Part shown: positions 24,200 to 38,580 of the stretch, piece after piece | Numbering within the stretch: the stretch's first letter is position 1 | Layout: each line of letters begins with the position of its first letter | From: Ligula intestinalis | Lineage: Eukaryota > Platyhelminthes > Cestoda > Diphyllobothriidea > Diphyllobothriidae | Direction: 5' to 3' | Assembly (NCBI GenBank): GCA_036362985.1 | Contig: JAYGXS010000004.1 | Coordinates: forward strand, 63,694,141 to 63,758,140 | DNA length: 64,000 nucleotides | Notes under the pieces: model-generated | The model's input: only the letters and a program-made list of their open reading frames with translations | What the model was told of the DNA's origin: nothing | Databases searched by the model: none | Made by a program: the position numbers and the translations under genes

Positions 24200-25420
24200 T
24201 CGGAAGACGATGGCTCTCGGCAGAATGGTTTCATTAAATTAAATGTGTACAAGTAATTGCTGGTCAACACCGTGCAGACGCTGTTGTTCTTCGTCTTTCA
24301 GGAACCACTTAGACTGGTATAGCAATGCAAAAATAACTTATTTTGTAGTGGGGCACTCAAGGATCGAGAGTCCCACCAGCGGGTGCACAGTGGCGATTAT
24401 TATTTGGAATTTGACGGTCACTCTTGACGATGTCCATCACGACCTTCAGCAGGCTAAAGCAAAGTTGGGACTGCGGCTGGATAACATTGAAAGTAGCCTC
24501 GCGGAGAATTTCTCACTAGTCCCACGCCTAGACTCGCTGTGTTAGGTCGGCCAGCACACGAGTCATCAGTCAGGCCGTCCTGAGGACAAGACAAAAAATG
24601 AAGCCCACATGCAAGCGGACACATAGAGAATACGCAAAGAGCGCCAACTTCAAAGGGCCGATACGCGAGTACGTAAGGACAGTCGTCGGCCGGGTTCTGA
24701 GGTCACACCCGACAAGGGGGCACGCGAAGACGTATGCACATGCGCGCGTACCGATGGCGCGACGTGTCATTCTGAGGAAACCCCACTAGATGACTGCCTG
24801 CAGAAGGGGCAATAGGGAGCAAAGGCCGTTGGTCCTTAAATACGCTGCCAACGCTGGAGGCGGCATTCTGCTGCTGCGGACACGAGACTCTTTTGCCGAG
24901 ACCTGCTGCTATCGAGAGGAGAAAATGGTGACAGAAAACACGCTGCCGACAGAAACAAGACGAACTGCAGACACAACTGAGCTGCGTAGACAACCAAGCT
25001 GCAGACAAGACCCAGCCGCATAAGAGGACAAGCTGCCGGATCCAAAGAAGACGGAGTTGATGTACAGGAAGAAACAGAAACAGCAAACTATCCCCTGCTA
25101 TCCTGTTGCCTTCCTTTTCTTACATACAACTGAGAGATTTAACCAGTGTCGACGCAGGTGCACACAAAGTTATAACATGATGTCATGACAAAAGTCAAGA
25201 AAACCGGATTAACGGGGGGGGGGGGGGCGCAGGCAGCTTGCGCGACGTACACTCAACACGCGCACCTCATTAATAAATAGGCTCCCGCCTGGGAGCGCTA
25301 TAAAGACCCTATAAAGAGGCAGCCATTGGGCCTGACTCTCAGTCCGAAATAAGCCACTCAGCCAACAAGATACACACTGAACTGACAGCCGTGTCCCTGT
25401 TTTCCCGTCGGTTGGCAACC
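24200..25420. other. GC-rich island, unassigned; possible LTR-element remnant
   Basis: The island is clearly more GC-rich than its flanks and contains a 14-G run at 25214-25227. Overlapping open frames occur on both strands (for example 24243-24545 plus, 24703-25086 minus). From 24540, TGTTAGGTCGGCC begins a block with a TTAAATAC TATA-like string at about 24837. A GAAAATGGTGACAG near 24922 could be an LTR end plus primer-binding site. No partner LTR, gag or pol is recognisable. I treat it as an unidentified repeat. Confidence 0.25.
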
Positions 25421-28400
25421 CTTCAACCCATGACTTTTAGCACACCACGATAACACCAAGCTCATCCGATTGTTTTTAGTGAGTAGAGAAATGCGCCGAG
25501 GGTCTACCCCACACTTTCTCCTACACCACCCTGTTGATTGGTCGCCCAGGGCTATATCATAGGCAGTGCAATAGAAGCATAAATAATGCTGCCATATAAG
25601 CAAGATGCCCTTAACTGAATGCATGTCTATTTGCTAAAACAATAGACCAGCAATCATTTTTTTAGTGCTGGATACCAAATTGCTTAATCATCTTATCAAA
25701 GAGTTGCAAGTTGTTCATTAGATGGGTACGGGTCGTTATTAATTTTGGTTTATTTTAAAACTTACAAAATTTTTTGAAAATTAGATGGTATGAGAGGCAT
25801 TCTTGGAATTTACAATATGTTTTACCATTAAAACAGTATCGAATGTGACATAAACATTCAATATTCTAGAAAAAGTATTGTGAAAGATCTCACAAAAATG
25901 AACGCAAGAATATATTTCATGTGCATTCTTTCCTGAAAAATGAGCTAATTTTTACGTGCATCAAAGGATCAAATAAACATGAATTTGCGAGTTAGTTTCT
26001 TGCTAATATGCTTGGCGCAGATCAAAGGGTGGAAACTGCTGAAACCAATAAATTAGGATCAATACATGCAATAATTGCTTAATTATATTTGAAATAAGCT
26101 CACGCTGCAATTTCTGTTGTGTTACATGGCTCACAGTAAGTATCTCATAAATTTCACACAGTGTACAAATGCCCACCTTGTAAATATTTAAGGCACTTTT
26201 CCAGATTTTTGTTAGCTCAACTGAGTAATATTGTAAGATAGCGTGAAAACATGCACTTGAAATAGTAAAAAACACTATGAGAGTATGACCATTGGCATCC
26301 AGATTTAGCGGTTTCATAAGGCTAGAGCGATTAAACAAGCATTATTTTTCCAAAAATATATGTACGCACTTCTAGTTGTTCTCATGCTTCCCTGTTACAG
26401 TGACAGAGTACCTTTTCATTAAGTTGAAATAACCCGTGTTCAAATCAATATCTTTTTATATTGATCTTGTTTAAACTGTATTCCAACTGAAGCTGTCTAT
26501 ACTATTCCTATGATAGGATAAAAACTTTGCGGGAAACAAACTGGTATCGATTTCTTCAGCCGAAAACTGATTCCGAGCATGCCAAATGAATAACAACCAT
26601 CAAATGAATAAAAAACATAAAATTCCATATAACTCAAGGGGCAACGCAGCAATTAAAATTATTTATTTCAAGGAAAGACGTGCAAATTATACGAACCATG
26701 CTATAATTTACCAACCATTCTATAACTGCTTATTTATTTTCGGCCAAAGTTTTTTTCAGAGTTGACGTTTCTGAATACTATTCAATCTGTTCTTCAAGCA
26801 TCTTGTGCGGAGTTGTAGTTTTGCATTTAACCCATTACCTCCCATAATTTTAAGCACTTTGATTGTTGTTATGAAACTTGGCTCTCTATGGTTTTCTAGA
26901 CTTGTATATAAATTAATTTTGATTGACTTTTTTTCAAAATCTCACGTGGATATCAGAGAAATATACCTAATAGATATAACATGAAGGTTAAATATGAGTA
27001 TATACAGACAGATAATTAAGAAAGCTCTAGATATTTAAGTGATCTCATATGAGATCCCCGAGAAGTAATGGGCTATGAAAGTCACCAATTATACCAACGA
27101 TACTTTGGTCCAAAATCAGTTGCCTGAAAATAAGGATACTTGACCACCAGAATAAGAATAGCGTTCACTTGCAAGTGTATTATTTGAGACAGATATAAGC
27201 AGAGGTCGATGGCGGACATGCATGCCCTGAAACTGCATCCCCTAACCCTCCACCATTTATTCTGTAAAAGTAAAGAAGGTGAACACTGTTTGCTTCCCGA
27301 CATCATGCTTCTATTTGTGACGGCTTTCGAAGTCTTACTGGAGTCAATGTTCAGCGATAAAAACGCAAAACGAACAAGCAACAATTATAAAAGGGGGATA
27401 AAAAGAGACCAACAAAGGACTATTAATGCTAGTTGGAAGATGACTGTGCACGGCTCCGTAGGCCTGCAGCAGATCAATAAACCGAATTTTTATATATCCA
27501 TCGGTGGACCAGACTTAAATAAACTATCGTTATGTCTTGCTTCTAACGTGGTCTTTTATCTTCATGACGGTAAAGTTAAACTCATCACCCATTTCGTGGA
27601 CCTAGGCAGCCACTTGTAATAATCCGTCACCTGGTTTCACCCTCTATGACCACTGTCTGTCTTGTTATCGCTTTTATTTTTGACGATGGTCTAAAGTATG
27701 AGTTCAAAAGCATGAATTCAAATGGACGAACAGCCTTCATATTCTTTACGTATACACACACTTTTAATGCAAAATACACTTTATCCTCTTGTGTATTCAA
27801 TGGCAATTTGAGAGCGATTTCGAAAAAAATGTCGAATGAAACCTCTATTTAGCAAACGTGTTTTATTTTCCAAAACTGCTTCGTTGAAGTCACCCTTTCG
27901 TTTCCACTGGTAGCTTCTAGTTTTGTTGGCAATTTATATCTCTTTCTTGAAGGGGAAGTTATCAAGGAATGTACAATAAGCCCACTTATTCAAATAAGTA
28001 AACCTTCACATGATCGTACTGGAATTTCAGAATTATACTTTTTACTTCGTCTCCTAATACCCAAGTGGCCCATACGAGAACCAAATTGAAAAGACAAGCC
28101 TGCAGGTGATCACTAATTTATGCCGACTTGAAGGTTAAAACTCAAGGCATAGTGGGCTGCTACATCACTGAAACATGACAATATTTGTTCCAGTTGACGG
28201 ATCAATAGCTGATTATGTACGGATTTAAAAAGTTGTAAATAAAATCCCAAACTTACGGGATAGCGTCATCCTTAAACAGAAAAAATTGCAGTGTGTTTAG
28301 CGTCAGAAACTTTCGCTCGGCATTTGCTTTTTGTGTGTGAGTTCTAAAGCATAATTTAATTTTATGTTTATCCTGGTAATATAATCTTCAAATTTAAGTT

Positions 28401-31129
28401 TGACAAAAGTTAAGTTGTCTTTTAGTAATTTATGATTTCCGGATTACCGGACCATAGACCTATATTATTGACTTCAAAGAGGGCGATGCACAAATTTGTT
28501 TTTTGAAAATCTAAACATCTGTCCAGCGGCTGGCGCAGAAATGAAGTCATTAAAAATCTCCCCGAACGAAAAAACCTGATTTTTTTGGAAAATAGATGCC
28601 TGCAACTTGAGGTAATAAAACTGAGGTGCACTTAAACTGCTTACCTAACGTTGAGTATTTAAGTCCGCAAGCCATGTTCTACGCAACACCACCGGCATAA
28701 TGAAGAAGAAACAGTCTGGCTAAAACGACTAAATGGTCAGGCTACAAGAACTAAATAGAAGCGCTGTTAGCAAGCACATTGGACTGATTCACAAAGGATG
28801 TCTTTGAATTTGCACTACTGGATCAATGAGTTGTTGTCGCGCAATCCACTTAAACGGCAGAATATATGACCCATGAGTCGAACTGCGAACTTATTAACGA
28901 GGTCCATTCCAGTTGTAGAAGCTAAATGGGGAATTGTGTGAAAATCTGTTCATCAGGTTTATGATATCCGTAGGCTAATCTCCTTGAAAGTATGTCATAT
29001 TTTGTTCCGCATGTAATTTTTCCCCAAATGACCTGTAAGGCTACTTCGAACGGATAAATTTATTTTCGATTATTTTCATCATCCTCAATAGCCCCAGCAT
29101 AATACTAAAAATAATAATAATGTTATCACAATCACTTCGTCATCATAACATGATTGAGTTCGGAACATGAGCAATTAACAAATCACGATATAATGATTGA
29201 CTCACGAAAGGAGGAGGTGATAAAAATATAGGAGATTAATTAAATGCCAATGTAAAGGGAGTCTACTGAGGTGTACTATCGGTGGAGGAACAAATGCCCG
29301 ATAAAGTAAATGCACTTAAAATGCTAACTGGCTTCTGTTCATGGAAACTTTGGGCTGGACAGTTAGGTCTCATGCGCAAACAAGACACGTGTACAAAACT
29401 GACACATGTCTGTGAGGTGACGTTGAAATCACTTTACGGGGCGGAAAATTTTTAGTTTCTGCATGCGCGAAAATGACGCTCATAGTCCAATAACCTCCCT
29501 TATTTTACTCACAATGGAAATTTTGACAGTTACTTTACATAATGAACGGAATGCATGGATAATTTCTTTGATAGCAGAGGGAACTAGATTGCTCGGGCGT
29601 TTAGTCCATTGGCAGACAATGATAGTGAAAATCTAAAATTCCAGTCCAAGGATGATTATTTCTTGCTCTAGGGATGCAAACAGATTACTAATTTGACCGA
29701 AATAGACAACCGCCCATGGGAATAGGCGACTTAAAAGGTTTCTCCCAACCGCTGCAGGGCCAAAATTCGAAGTTCCAGAATGGTTTTGCTATCAATATAG
29801 ATAAATATTGTAAATAACTAGAGTAAACGAATTTTGAGACGGTTGATTGCAGTTGGCAGGATCTCGTGGGAGCCACTCAAACATAAGCTTCAGTCTGTTT
29901 ACGACAACCCGTTTTTCCGCTAGCTGGATGTATTCATTAAAAGAAGGTGACCCTTCGTGGTGAAGTCGAGTGGAAGGAGAAAGTACTACTATACCATATG
30001 GTGTTCTTCTAGACGGCCGCCAAGGTGATTTGTGGAATCAAGGAGATGTGACCTGTGGCTGCATGTGAGGAAAATACACTTTGGAAGCACGACATAGAGA
30101 TTTAAAAATAGCGCTGTCCTCTGACGGACAGAATGGTTTAATATCCAGCAAAGGAAATGACACTGATGCGCACCCAAACATCTAGCATGGAAGCTAATGG
30201 GGTGCACGCCCTGAACCCCATGTGGCATTTGCAGCAGACACCAGCAATGAAACCTGAACGTCTGTTCACGAGGCCTTCTAACACCTATTTTTTAAGCAGT
30301 AAGAGTTATTTCATGTAAGTGAACGTACGTCATATTGATATTGAGATTTAAGATGGTACACGCCCAGTCATCACGTAATTTTCACTGCACTTTACTACAA
30401 GATTGTCCAACAATTTTAAATGAAATGACAAAATTCCTAGTTTTTTTATGCTAGTCAGAAACTCCTTCTCTCGTCAGAATCTAAGAAAATTAGACTTATT
30501 TTTTTAGGTTTTGATCAGGGTTCAGGAGAGACTTGGTGCTGACTGCTGTACTAGGGTAAGGTTGAGAATAAGGCTACGGTTAATATTGATTTAAGTGTAA
30601 GTATGTATTCAGCATATCCAGTTAAACGCAGGAGACCCTTATTCACAGCCATCCGTAAGATGCATTCATGTTGCTGCTCCTTTTGGAATAAAGCTCGATT
30701 GGAGATTGGTGGGCCCCTTCGTAGGACGTTTAATTCAAAACTACATATTAACTTAATAGCCGTTAATTGTCGGAAGCGTACTTTATATATGGTAAAATCA
30801 CTAGCCTTGTATCCAAGGCCAGGTCCATTTTCTTCAAAAAAATGCATTGACGCTCATCTAAGAAAGTACAGGTGAATGCATAACACCGATCTCTAGTGTA
30901 AAAAAAGGTTGATTAAGAAATTTCTTAACCTCCCTTCGTCCATACTTAAAAAAGACTTGTAATTTCACGAAAATTTGAAAAATATCATACAGATGTTCGT
31001 TTATCAATGTTTTCTGATTGCCGATGGAACTCCCTCGTCCCGCCCTGTCTTATGACTCATTTTCGAACACCAACACCAGCCCGCATCAGTAAGCATTCTA
31101 GGCATTGCTTGTTAAAACACGATAGACTA
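25421..31129. other. Long non-coding stretch
   Basis: No recognised gene. The longest open frame is 27209-27619 (+), 136 codons, listed separately. Confidence 0.4.
27209..27619 (+). other. Unassigned 136-codon open frame
   Basis: ATG-to-stop frame of 136 codons. The start (MADMHALKLHPLTLHHLFC) and the remainder match no family I know. There is a Lys/Arg/Asn-rich middle (about residues 50-75) and a hydrophobic C-terminal third. A shorter minus-strand frame overlaps it. No splice sites or paralogue support a real gene. Confidence 0.15.
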
Positions 31130-31260
31130 GATTGGTCCTTTTTGTTCGCTAGCCATCATCAGCTAGTCATACCCGACCCCGGGGCTTAAACCCAACATTT
31201 ATTGAACAGAAATCCAACTCTCTAACCATTGAGTCAGTAGGTGGCTTTGGGGCAGTTTAG
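31130..31260 (-). mobile_element. SINE with tRNA-like head, inverted
   Basis: On the minus strand, CTCAATGGTTAGAGAG (about 31218-31233) resembles an A box and GGGTTTAAGCCCC (about 31183-31195) a B box. The sequence then runs into CGGGTATGACTAGCTGATGA (31150 region). The latter is the tail of the SINE family at 9.5, 17.9 and 54.4 kb, here with a better-preserved tRNA-like head. Confidence 0.6.
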
Positions 31261-32559
31261 ATCTGGAATACTGCCAAATGTTCGTAAAACCTTCTTTTTA
31301 AGTAAGGGTTATCCGTACCACGGAGGCAAGCATTCCATACAGTATCCATTAGAAAATTACAGGACCTCAAGAAAGAAAAAACATCCTAGCATATTCGTTC
31401 GTTCCTGTGGATAACCCCCAGATGAAAGATCAATACCCTACTGGGATTCAGGGTCAGATGTTTAAACTGACGGAAGTGAATTTCATTTCCTCTCGTAAAT
31501 TTTTGTGAGCAGAAAAGTGAACCACTAAAACCTAGTGACTGTAATTATTACCAATAGAGGCAAAATACCAAATTAGTCTTAGGCAGTCATATGAGAACCC
31601 AAAAGCATATTATCACATCAAATGTAAGATATATGAAATTCAAAGGGGAGATCAATAGTATAAAAATGTTCGGTAAAAGGCCGTAATATTTCGAAACAGT
31701 CCCTATCAGATACAATTATTAATGTCACAGAAAATGCAAGCAAGCAGATAGACGACATTAGTCTACGTGTAAATTTTTGGAGCCATTCAACCCCTTGGCA
31801 CTCAAAGACAGGTTTTCGAAATTTCAGGTGCAATTTGAAAAAAAAACGTTCTTTTACGCCCATTCATTTAATTTTGGTACATAACAATTTGCCGACAGCC
31901 AGTTTGTATGCATGTTTGCTAATGATTACAATGACATATGTGAAGGATAGCGCAAGAACAACCGTGTCATACAAAGTACACTAGATAGAAGCAGGATTGC
32001 TTTTGCTTCGCGAAGGAACTTGATTCCGCTACACGCACCGAAGCAATAGCCGGAAATTGGATTTATGTGTCGCATTCATGAATCATTTTAAAAAATCCCT
32101 CGCTTTAGTTTACGTTCACTGCTGGTCCTACTCCACAAGGCAATGGGTTGAAAAATCCCATTCAAGCGCACTCTCAAGAGAACGTGAATTGAAAGTTTTT
32201 GCTCGTCCTTGCATATTTTGTTCAGACAGAATCACATACAATGGTCACATGCTGAGCTGAATATTCTGGTAGGCATTATTGACTTTGTCAAAAACAAAAG
32301 TCGGCATTGGAGACTGAAAATTGCAATCACTGAGATCGAAATGCATACGCTGAAACCGTTATGTAAAGACGAAGGATAATATTTATTCGACTTTAAAAAA
32401 ATTCTTTGCACTTTCGCGTAAAATAAAAATCACGTCCTTTATGCCTTGGCGTTCACTTTGCTGTTTGAGTTAATCTTTGCGGACACATCGTGGTAAAACC
32501 AAGATGGCACTTTTTGAGTACTCTTACTCGATTTATTTGGATCAGTTAAGTGTAGTTTT
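31261..32559. other. Non-coding stretch
   Basis: No recognised feature. Confidence 0.4.
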
Positions 32560-32920
32560 ATTATGCCATGCCCACTAACAACTCATCCCAAACACCCATA
32601 AGTATAAGCAGGTGATGTAGTAATACCACTCACACTTGGGAAGAAAATTTAGAAAATGTAAATTCAATGAAATATGCTGAACAATGCGTATTTAAACCAC
32701 GTTACGCAGAGGAATGCCTTTTCACTTTATTCGTTTGGTACTCGTTGTCTTACAGCAAACGAGATTTCATGCTGCACAGAACAACTTAACTTTTATGTTG
32801 AAATACAAAAGCTACGCATTTAGGATAGGATTTTAACCAGACTGTTTACCAACTGCATTTTCACACCTACTTAACTTACCAATATTTCAGGAGTTTGTGT
32901 CTTCTAAACCAATGCAGTCA
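32560..32920 (+). repeat. Dispersed repeat, copy 1 of a local pair
   Basis: Shares ordered landmarks with 35170-35400: TTATTCGTTTGGTAC, CAAAAGCTA, ATAGGATTT, AGTCTGTTTA-like and TGCATTTT. Diverged and non-coding. Confidence 0.5.
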
Positions 32921-35169
32921 TCAGTAACTTGTTCTTAATGTCTCGTGATGGATATATTTGCAAAAGAGGTGACAGTTTTACTTTGGTTTTAATGAACTGA
33001 GCTTTCACTCGTTACCTTGTCTCCTTTTGATACGGTGAAATTGCAGAAAAGCACAAAGCTTATTGATTTTCATACGATATGAAAAAACGATGATTAAAAA
33101 ATTACAAATCGTGAGGAAACTATCGCTTACTGGCTCTATCATTAGCGACCGATAGCATTTTAACCATACCACTTGTTCGACAAATAATTGGTTTTGAGTA
33201 ATTCGATAAGAAAACGATTTCCCATTGCCTTGAATATAACCATTACTGATCATTATGAGGAAATACAAATATTGAGGAGATAATTATTCTGTAGATTTTA
33301 CACGATTGGTAGGTTTAAGATAAGAATACACGATAAAAATCCACGCAGTCGTGACACCACTGAAAAAAAAGTCTGCTCCATAGGGATCGTTGTGCTGGCA
33401 AAGGCAAATTCAGGTGCTGATTGGTTTGATCATTGACAAATGAGTAATATTAAGGTGTTTACATAGTAGAGTCAGTTTTATTGTGTCAGACAGTGGAGTG
33501 AGGAAGGTGAAAGACAGTTTGAAAATTAGCGCCTCGTTCACGCCTCGTTAGCTCGAAAAGTAGATGCTTTGATGAAGGATTGATCAACAGATGCTTGCTC
33601 TAATCCGCTTATAGGCACCTGCGTGTTATTTGCCCAGATTTGCGACTTTTCACGTAAATTTGTTACGCTATTCACTAGGGACTAGGCCAATGCTTTTTGC
33701 GCAATATTGGAGGCTGCCAACAAGAAGTATAACAAACTTATATTAATGTGTGCATACCTAAATCATTCCTACCAAAGGTGCTTGCTAAACGAGATGAAAA
33801 AGTTGCAGTCTGTTGATACGGAGAACCGATTTTTAGTTGCTGACTTCTTACTAAAAAAAATATGTTAGCCATCGTTTCGGTGTAGGAATAATCGTCTCGT
33901 TTAATAATCCAGGCAAAAAATTTAACCAAAGCTTCATCATACGTGGGCCGCTGGATTCAGACTATTGGAATAGTGGTCATTCGAGTATATAGTTAAGTGT
34001 GTACTACTTCGAAACAACGTAATTTTCAGATGGTATTTTTGCCTACATTTCCTCGGTTTAGCAACTTAATACATTAAACAGGGTATTTTGATGTAAGTCA
34101 CTGTCATTTTTTATGATGTGAGGCTTCATGACAATTATCCGTTTCCCCAAAAGAGGATGGCTGTGCAATGATCAGCCAAAGCTCTAGGAGTGTTAGTTAA
34201 ACTTATTTTACTAGATCAACAACACTTGTGGATCTCCTTTGGGAGAATAAACCAACGTAAAAACAACAGAAACTAAAAACGAACAAAGATCTATCATACT
34301 CAATATATCCCCATTACACAAAAAACTATGGAACTTGTATGATTTAATCATTATATCTATTTATTTATTTATTATATTTTGTTGTAGCATTGTTTACGAA
34401 ACAGAGGTAAGACGTAACATAAGTCCCATACAAGAGGCCTGATACTCTCAGTCAAATCTCTCTTGAATGCAATCAAACTGCTAGATGCAAACAATAGCAA
34501 CGGACTACCTAAATTTTATTGTAGGCGTAATGGTCATTAGGAAATTAAGAAGGCTAAATTTCTGCCACTAATCCTGATATATAATATGAAATTTTGCCAT
34601 GTATTATCCAACGAAAACATTTAATTTGTTTCAAACAAGCATTAATCGTAGCAAATGCTCTAGTCAGACATTCTGAGCCTTTGGTGAAACCGGTTTATAA
34701 TTTCGGTAAGGTCATCACACACTGCCTGAAAATGTGGGCGGACAACAAATGACTATCAGTTGTAGAAGCAATATCTGGACTTTTCTTGGAAATGCGATGG
34801 TACAAATGCACTTTGACATGAAGTAGAAAGTTTATTTTAACCGAATTATTGAGTAATCCTGCTACATTTATCTCTCCAGAAGAACGTTGTTCAGACAAAT
34901 TGGTCATTTAGCGAATTCCATACAAGCGTGCATCAACCCTGCAGCATATCAGACGGGTCAATGCGTGTCCACTTACTTTCCATCAAATAGGTTGACTGAT
35001 TTTGTATAAAATTTGGAAATTTATTTTTGGTTTAATGAGTGGCATTACGAAATATTTATCTTTAATTTTACAAATGTCCACATTTTTAGAGCTAAACGGT
35101 AGTTGCTAAAAGTGAAAAAGTTAACTCATTTCGTCCTCCTATTCCTTTTTATTTCTGTTGAACACAAAA
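32921..35169. other. Non-coding AT-rich stretch
   Basis: A short TTTA microsatellite lies at 34357-34375. No genes recognised. Confidence 0.4.
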
Positions 35170-35400
35170 GCGTGCACATTTGGGCAGCACATTCAAAACA
35201 TATTACTTTCCTGGAATATGCTTAAAAATGCATATTAAAATCACATTACACAAATTAGTTTCTTTTCAATTTATTCGTTTGGTACACTTAGTCACAAATG
35301 CAAAAGCTAGGCAGTTAGAATAGGATTTCAGTTAGTCTGTTTATCAAGTGCATTTTGGTCACTATTAATCCTGTGCTTAACTGATAAAATATTTTCGCAA
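35170..35400 (+). repeat. Dispersed repeat, copy 2 of a local pair
   Basis: Same orientation as 32560-32920 and about 2.6 kb away. See that entry for the shared words. Confidence 0.5.
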
Positions 35401-37814
35401 TTAAAACAACTCTCAAATGGGAAAGGAATTAACATCAAAGGCTTTTGCAGCTCGCGAGAGTGGTTCAAAATTTTGTGATATATTAGTGTATCTGCAAGCA
35501 TCCTCGGCCACTCTATTCAACGCTTAAAATCCGCACAGAAAAGAAGAAAACAGAGCACTTCATATTTGAGTAATAATTCGCAGAGTATAAAATATGCAAC
35601 TTGTTTTGGGCTTACCTCTATCAGTCTTCTTGTCTTCTTAAATGTTTTCGATGTAGCGCTAGTGGACAAGCTATTTATGGAAATGGATTTTAGTAAGCTC
35701 CAGCGCGGTAAAAATGAGTGAACAAGAAGTCAAAAGAACATATGCCAATTGTCTGACAATAATTTTTTACTGGCCACATGTACCCAGACTCGTTTACTTA
35801 GTACAGTGCGGCCTCGCCAGCCTGCTCAAAAACTCTGCCGACAAATTCGCGTATCATTGGCAGACCAGCAGCCAATCAAACGTCACGCTTTCTTCCCAAA
35901 TACACGTGGAAGTAATTACACGAGACGAAGGCACTTATTCAAAGCAAGCTTTAGAAGAATGACACTCGAGGGGTTTTACACTTCTAAAATCAACATCCTC
36001 TTAGAAGACCTTCTATTCGCAACTAGCTGCATAAATAAGTATCTATAAATAGTGGACCATTTAAAATAAATCTGCATATTATATGCGTAAAATGCAGCCG
36101 CAACTTTCTGACATACTGCAAAATCGTACATTTGATATAAAATATATCTTTGTCTAATCACAAATCTGTGCAAAAGAGAGAGAGAGAGTTAGAAATTCTT
36201 TCTCTTTAATTTTGTGCATGCACATTCATTTGACATGGTTTTTTATGGCCATCGATGTTGGTCAAAAACTGTGTCAACCTTTTCAAGATGAGTGCTAAAA
36301 CTGCGATACGCAGCAATCTACTGAAAATTTTGGAAGACACTCGCGAAACAGAATTTTTCCTGTCCTAATTTTTAAGATACCCTTTTATTCCCTCGTACGT
36401 TCTGAGCATTTGCTTCTTTTTGGAAAAGGGTATTCGGCAATATCATTTTCAATACATTCACTCAAGGGAGACAACAATGAGTTGGATTTTGCAGAAGAAG
36501 TATATCTTGAAGATTGTCAGACGCCTTTTCCTTAGCCGGTTAAGCAAACAGTATTTAAGAGCTGTGGGAAAATAAAAGCGTCCAAATGAATTTGTTTTGC
36601 ATGTGCAGATTTGCATGACCGGTAAGCGTCCAATAAGCACATGTCATTCACATAACTTTTTGTAGGAAACGTTTTGTTGCGATATGAAATGGTGGTCATA
36701 TCGCATGCTATAACCGACGTGAAAATTAATAAAGAAAACAGAAAATAAAGCCAGGTTTCGGTAAAACGTTTTGTTGCTTCTGAAAACGTTTCTGCACCAC
36801 ATCATCCAGGGTATCCTGCGTTCACTTATATCGTTCTGATGCAAGCACGATGAGTTTCCAATTTTTTGAAAGTTTTAAACTAAATAACGTCATTTTGGTT
36901 CTAAATTGTTGCACTAATTTAAATGTTATGCCACCATGGATGACTGATTGGGTCTGCTGTCGGATAGGGCTGGCCTCTTAAGGAAAGAAATTGGCAGATG
37001 TACTTGAATGAAATTTTAAGGTATACGCTATCTGCGTCACCTAAAGTGGGTCGTAGATTCCAGGCGCACGGTCATATAAGAATGAATGAGGGACATGAAT
37101 TTTCTTTTCACTGATTCTAGCCCAACGCTAGAGAATATTTTGGTAGGAGCCTCTACTTTTTGTCCTTTGTATAGTTAGAGTGAAAAACACATTGTCGTTG
37201 ATGAACAGCTGCCGGAAGTTATACTGTCTTAAATGTTTCCTTCTAAGCAATGGTCTTTTAAGATTGTACCTGTTTTAACACATCTTATTAACAAACGTTT
37301 TGTTAAATAAAAAAACAACAGGCTTGACATCCAAAAGAATAGCAAACAGTCTTATAAATAACCTTATTTTGGTTCTACATTCTTCAGCCCAATGCAATGT
37401 GTTCCTGCATTTCTGTAGCTCACCAGAAAAGTTTCCTAAGATACCATTTTGTCATTTTCGTCCTACTCACAGGACTCTACTTTTTCAATTTGAGCTGGAT
37501 TTAGTATCTTAGATACTGTCGCTATTGTGGTTCACTCAGCCCTTCTAAATATATACAGGTGTTACTGTGCGAATACATGTGCATTCCTGGAGAATTTATC
37601 CACCCCGACCCCTCCTGTGCAAAACCTCTTCCCGAGTCACTCCTTTCTGAACTTCTTATTGCCTTAAAGACCTCTTTTCTTTTCAAAACCAACATATCTG
37701 CATTATTATGCGTGTTGCAGGCAACAATCCACAATTTGAAAAAGACCGGTTATCACTCGCAAGCCAACATTGAGTAAGGTTGCAATACTTTTTATCATGC
37801 AGTTGAATTTTGAC
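35401..37814. other. Non-coding AT-rich stretch
   Basis: AG microsatellite of seven units at 36175-36188. Open frames around 35714-36048 show no recognisable motif. Confidence 0.4.
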
Positions 37815-38580
37815 TATCTTCAGTCACGCCAGGATGCCAACACTGTGACAAGCTTCTTTCTGACCACTGCAAATAGTGTATTCGATAAAAAATGGCTAGT
37901 TTAATAGCATGCATTTTTATCATTGATTATGATTGCTTTTATAAATTCAAATATATTTTATGAAAAGCATGCATGAAAAAATCCTCACTTGTAATTATTT
38001 GATAGCAAATTACGCTTTATTTAATTTTTATTAATAAAGGAAGGGTTTTCTTCGGTATTAAAAAAAGTTTCTAAATTGCCGAATGCTTTGAAAACCTACT
38101 GAATGCAAGATTTGAATACAAGTTTTAAAAAATGGATGCTGTGTTCATCTTGTATAAGGAAAAGTACGTTCTTGCCTACCGTTTGAGGGAGTGCTTATAT
38201 AGATCTCATGTAATTTTGTAATAGACATGGATCATGCTGTTCATATTAGGGACAGCATTAATAAATTGACGGATACGATGTATCACGAAAAAGCACCACA
38301 CAATCGAAAACAAAATCCTGATAAGAAATTTGTTAAAAACGAAGGTGACCCTTCCTTTAAAAATAAAATTTAAAGAAGGCGTAATTGGCTTTCAACTAAG
38401 TACATGAGAGAATTTTATCGTGCATGCTTTGCATAAAATATATTTGAATTTATAAAAACAGTCAACATCAATGATAGAAATGCATGCTATTTAAGTAGCC
38501 ATTCTTTTACAGAATCAGACTTTTCATAGCGGTCAGAAGGAAACAAATTACAGAGTCGACATCCTAGCTTGTCCGAAAAT
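37815..38580. mobile_element. Foldback / long-TIR non-autonomous element, copy 2
   Basis: Aligns end to end with 18-778, including AAGCTTCTTTCTGACCACT (37850-37868), ATAAATTCAAATATATTTTATG (in pieces around 37940-37960), AAATTACGC, and the inverted return AAGGCGTAATTGGC (38373 region) to GTAGCCATT (38497). The left and right arms (about 230 bp) are reverse complements, as in copy 1. Two copies of the same length with the same internal inverted structure argue for a transposable family rather than a chance palindrome. Confidence 0.7.

Noticed and set aside
24540..24935. Confident LTR call at the GC-rich island
   Set aside because: Only a TGT start, a TATA-like string and a possible TGG site; no second LTR or clear 3' end, so kept as unassigned.
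36175..36188. AG microsatellite as a regulatory element
   Set aside because: Only seven units, with no nearby gene; ordinary simple repeat.
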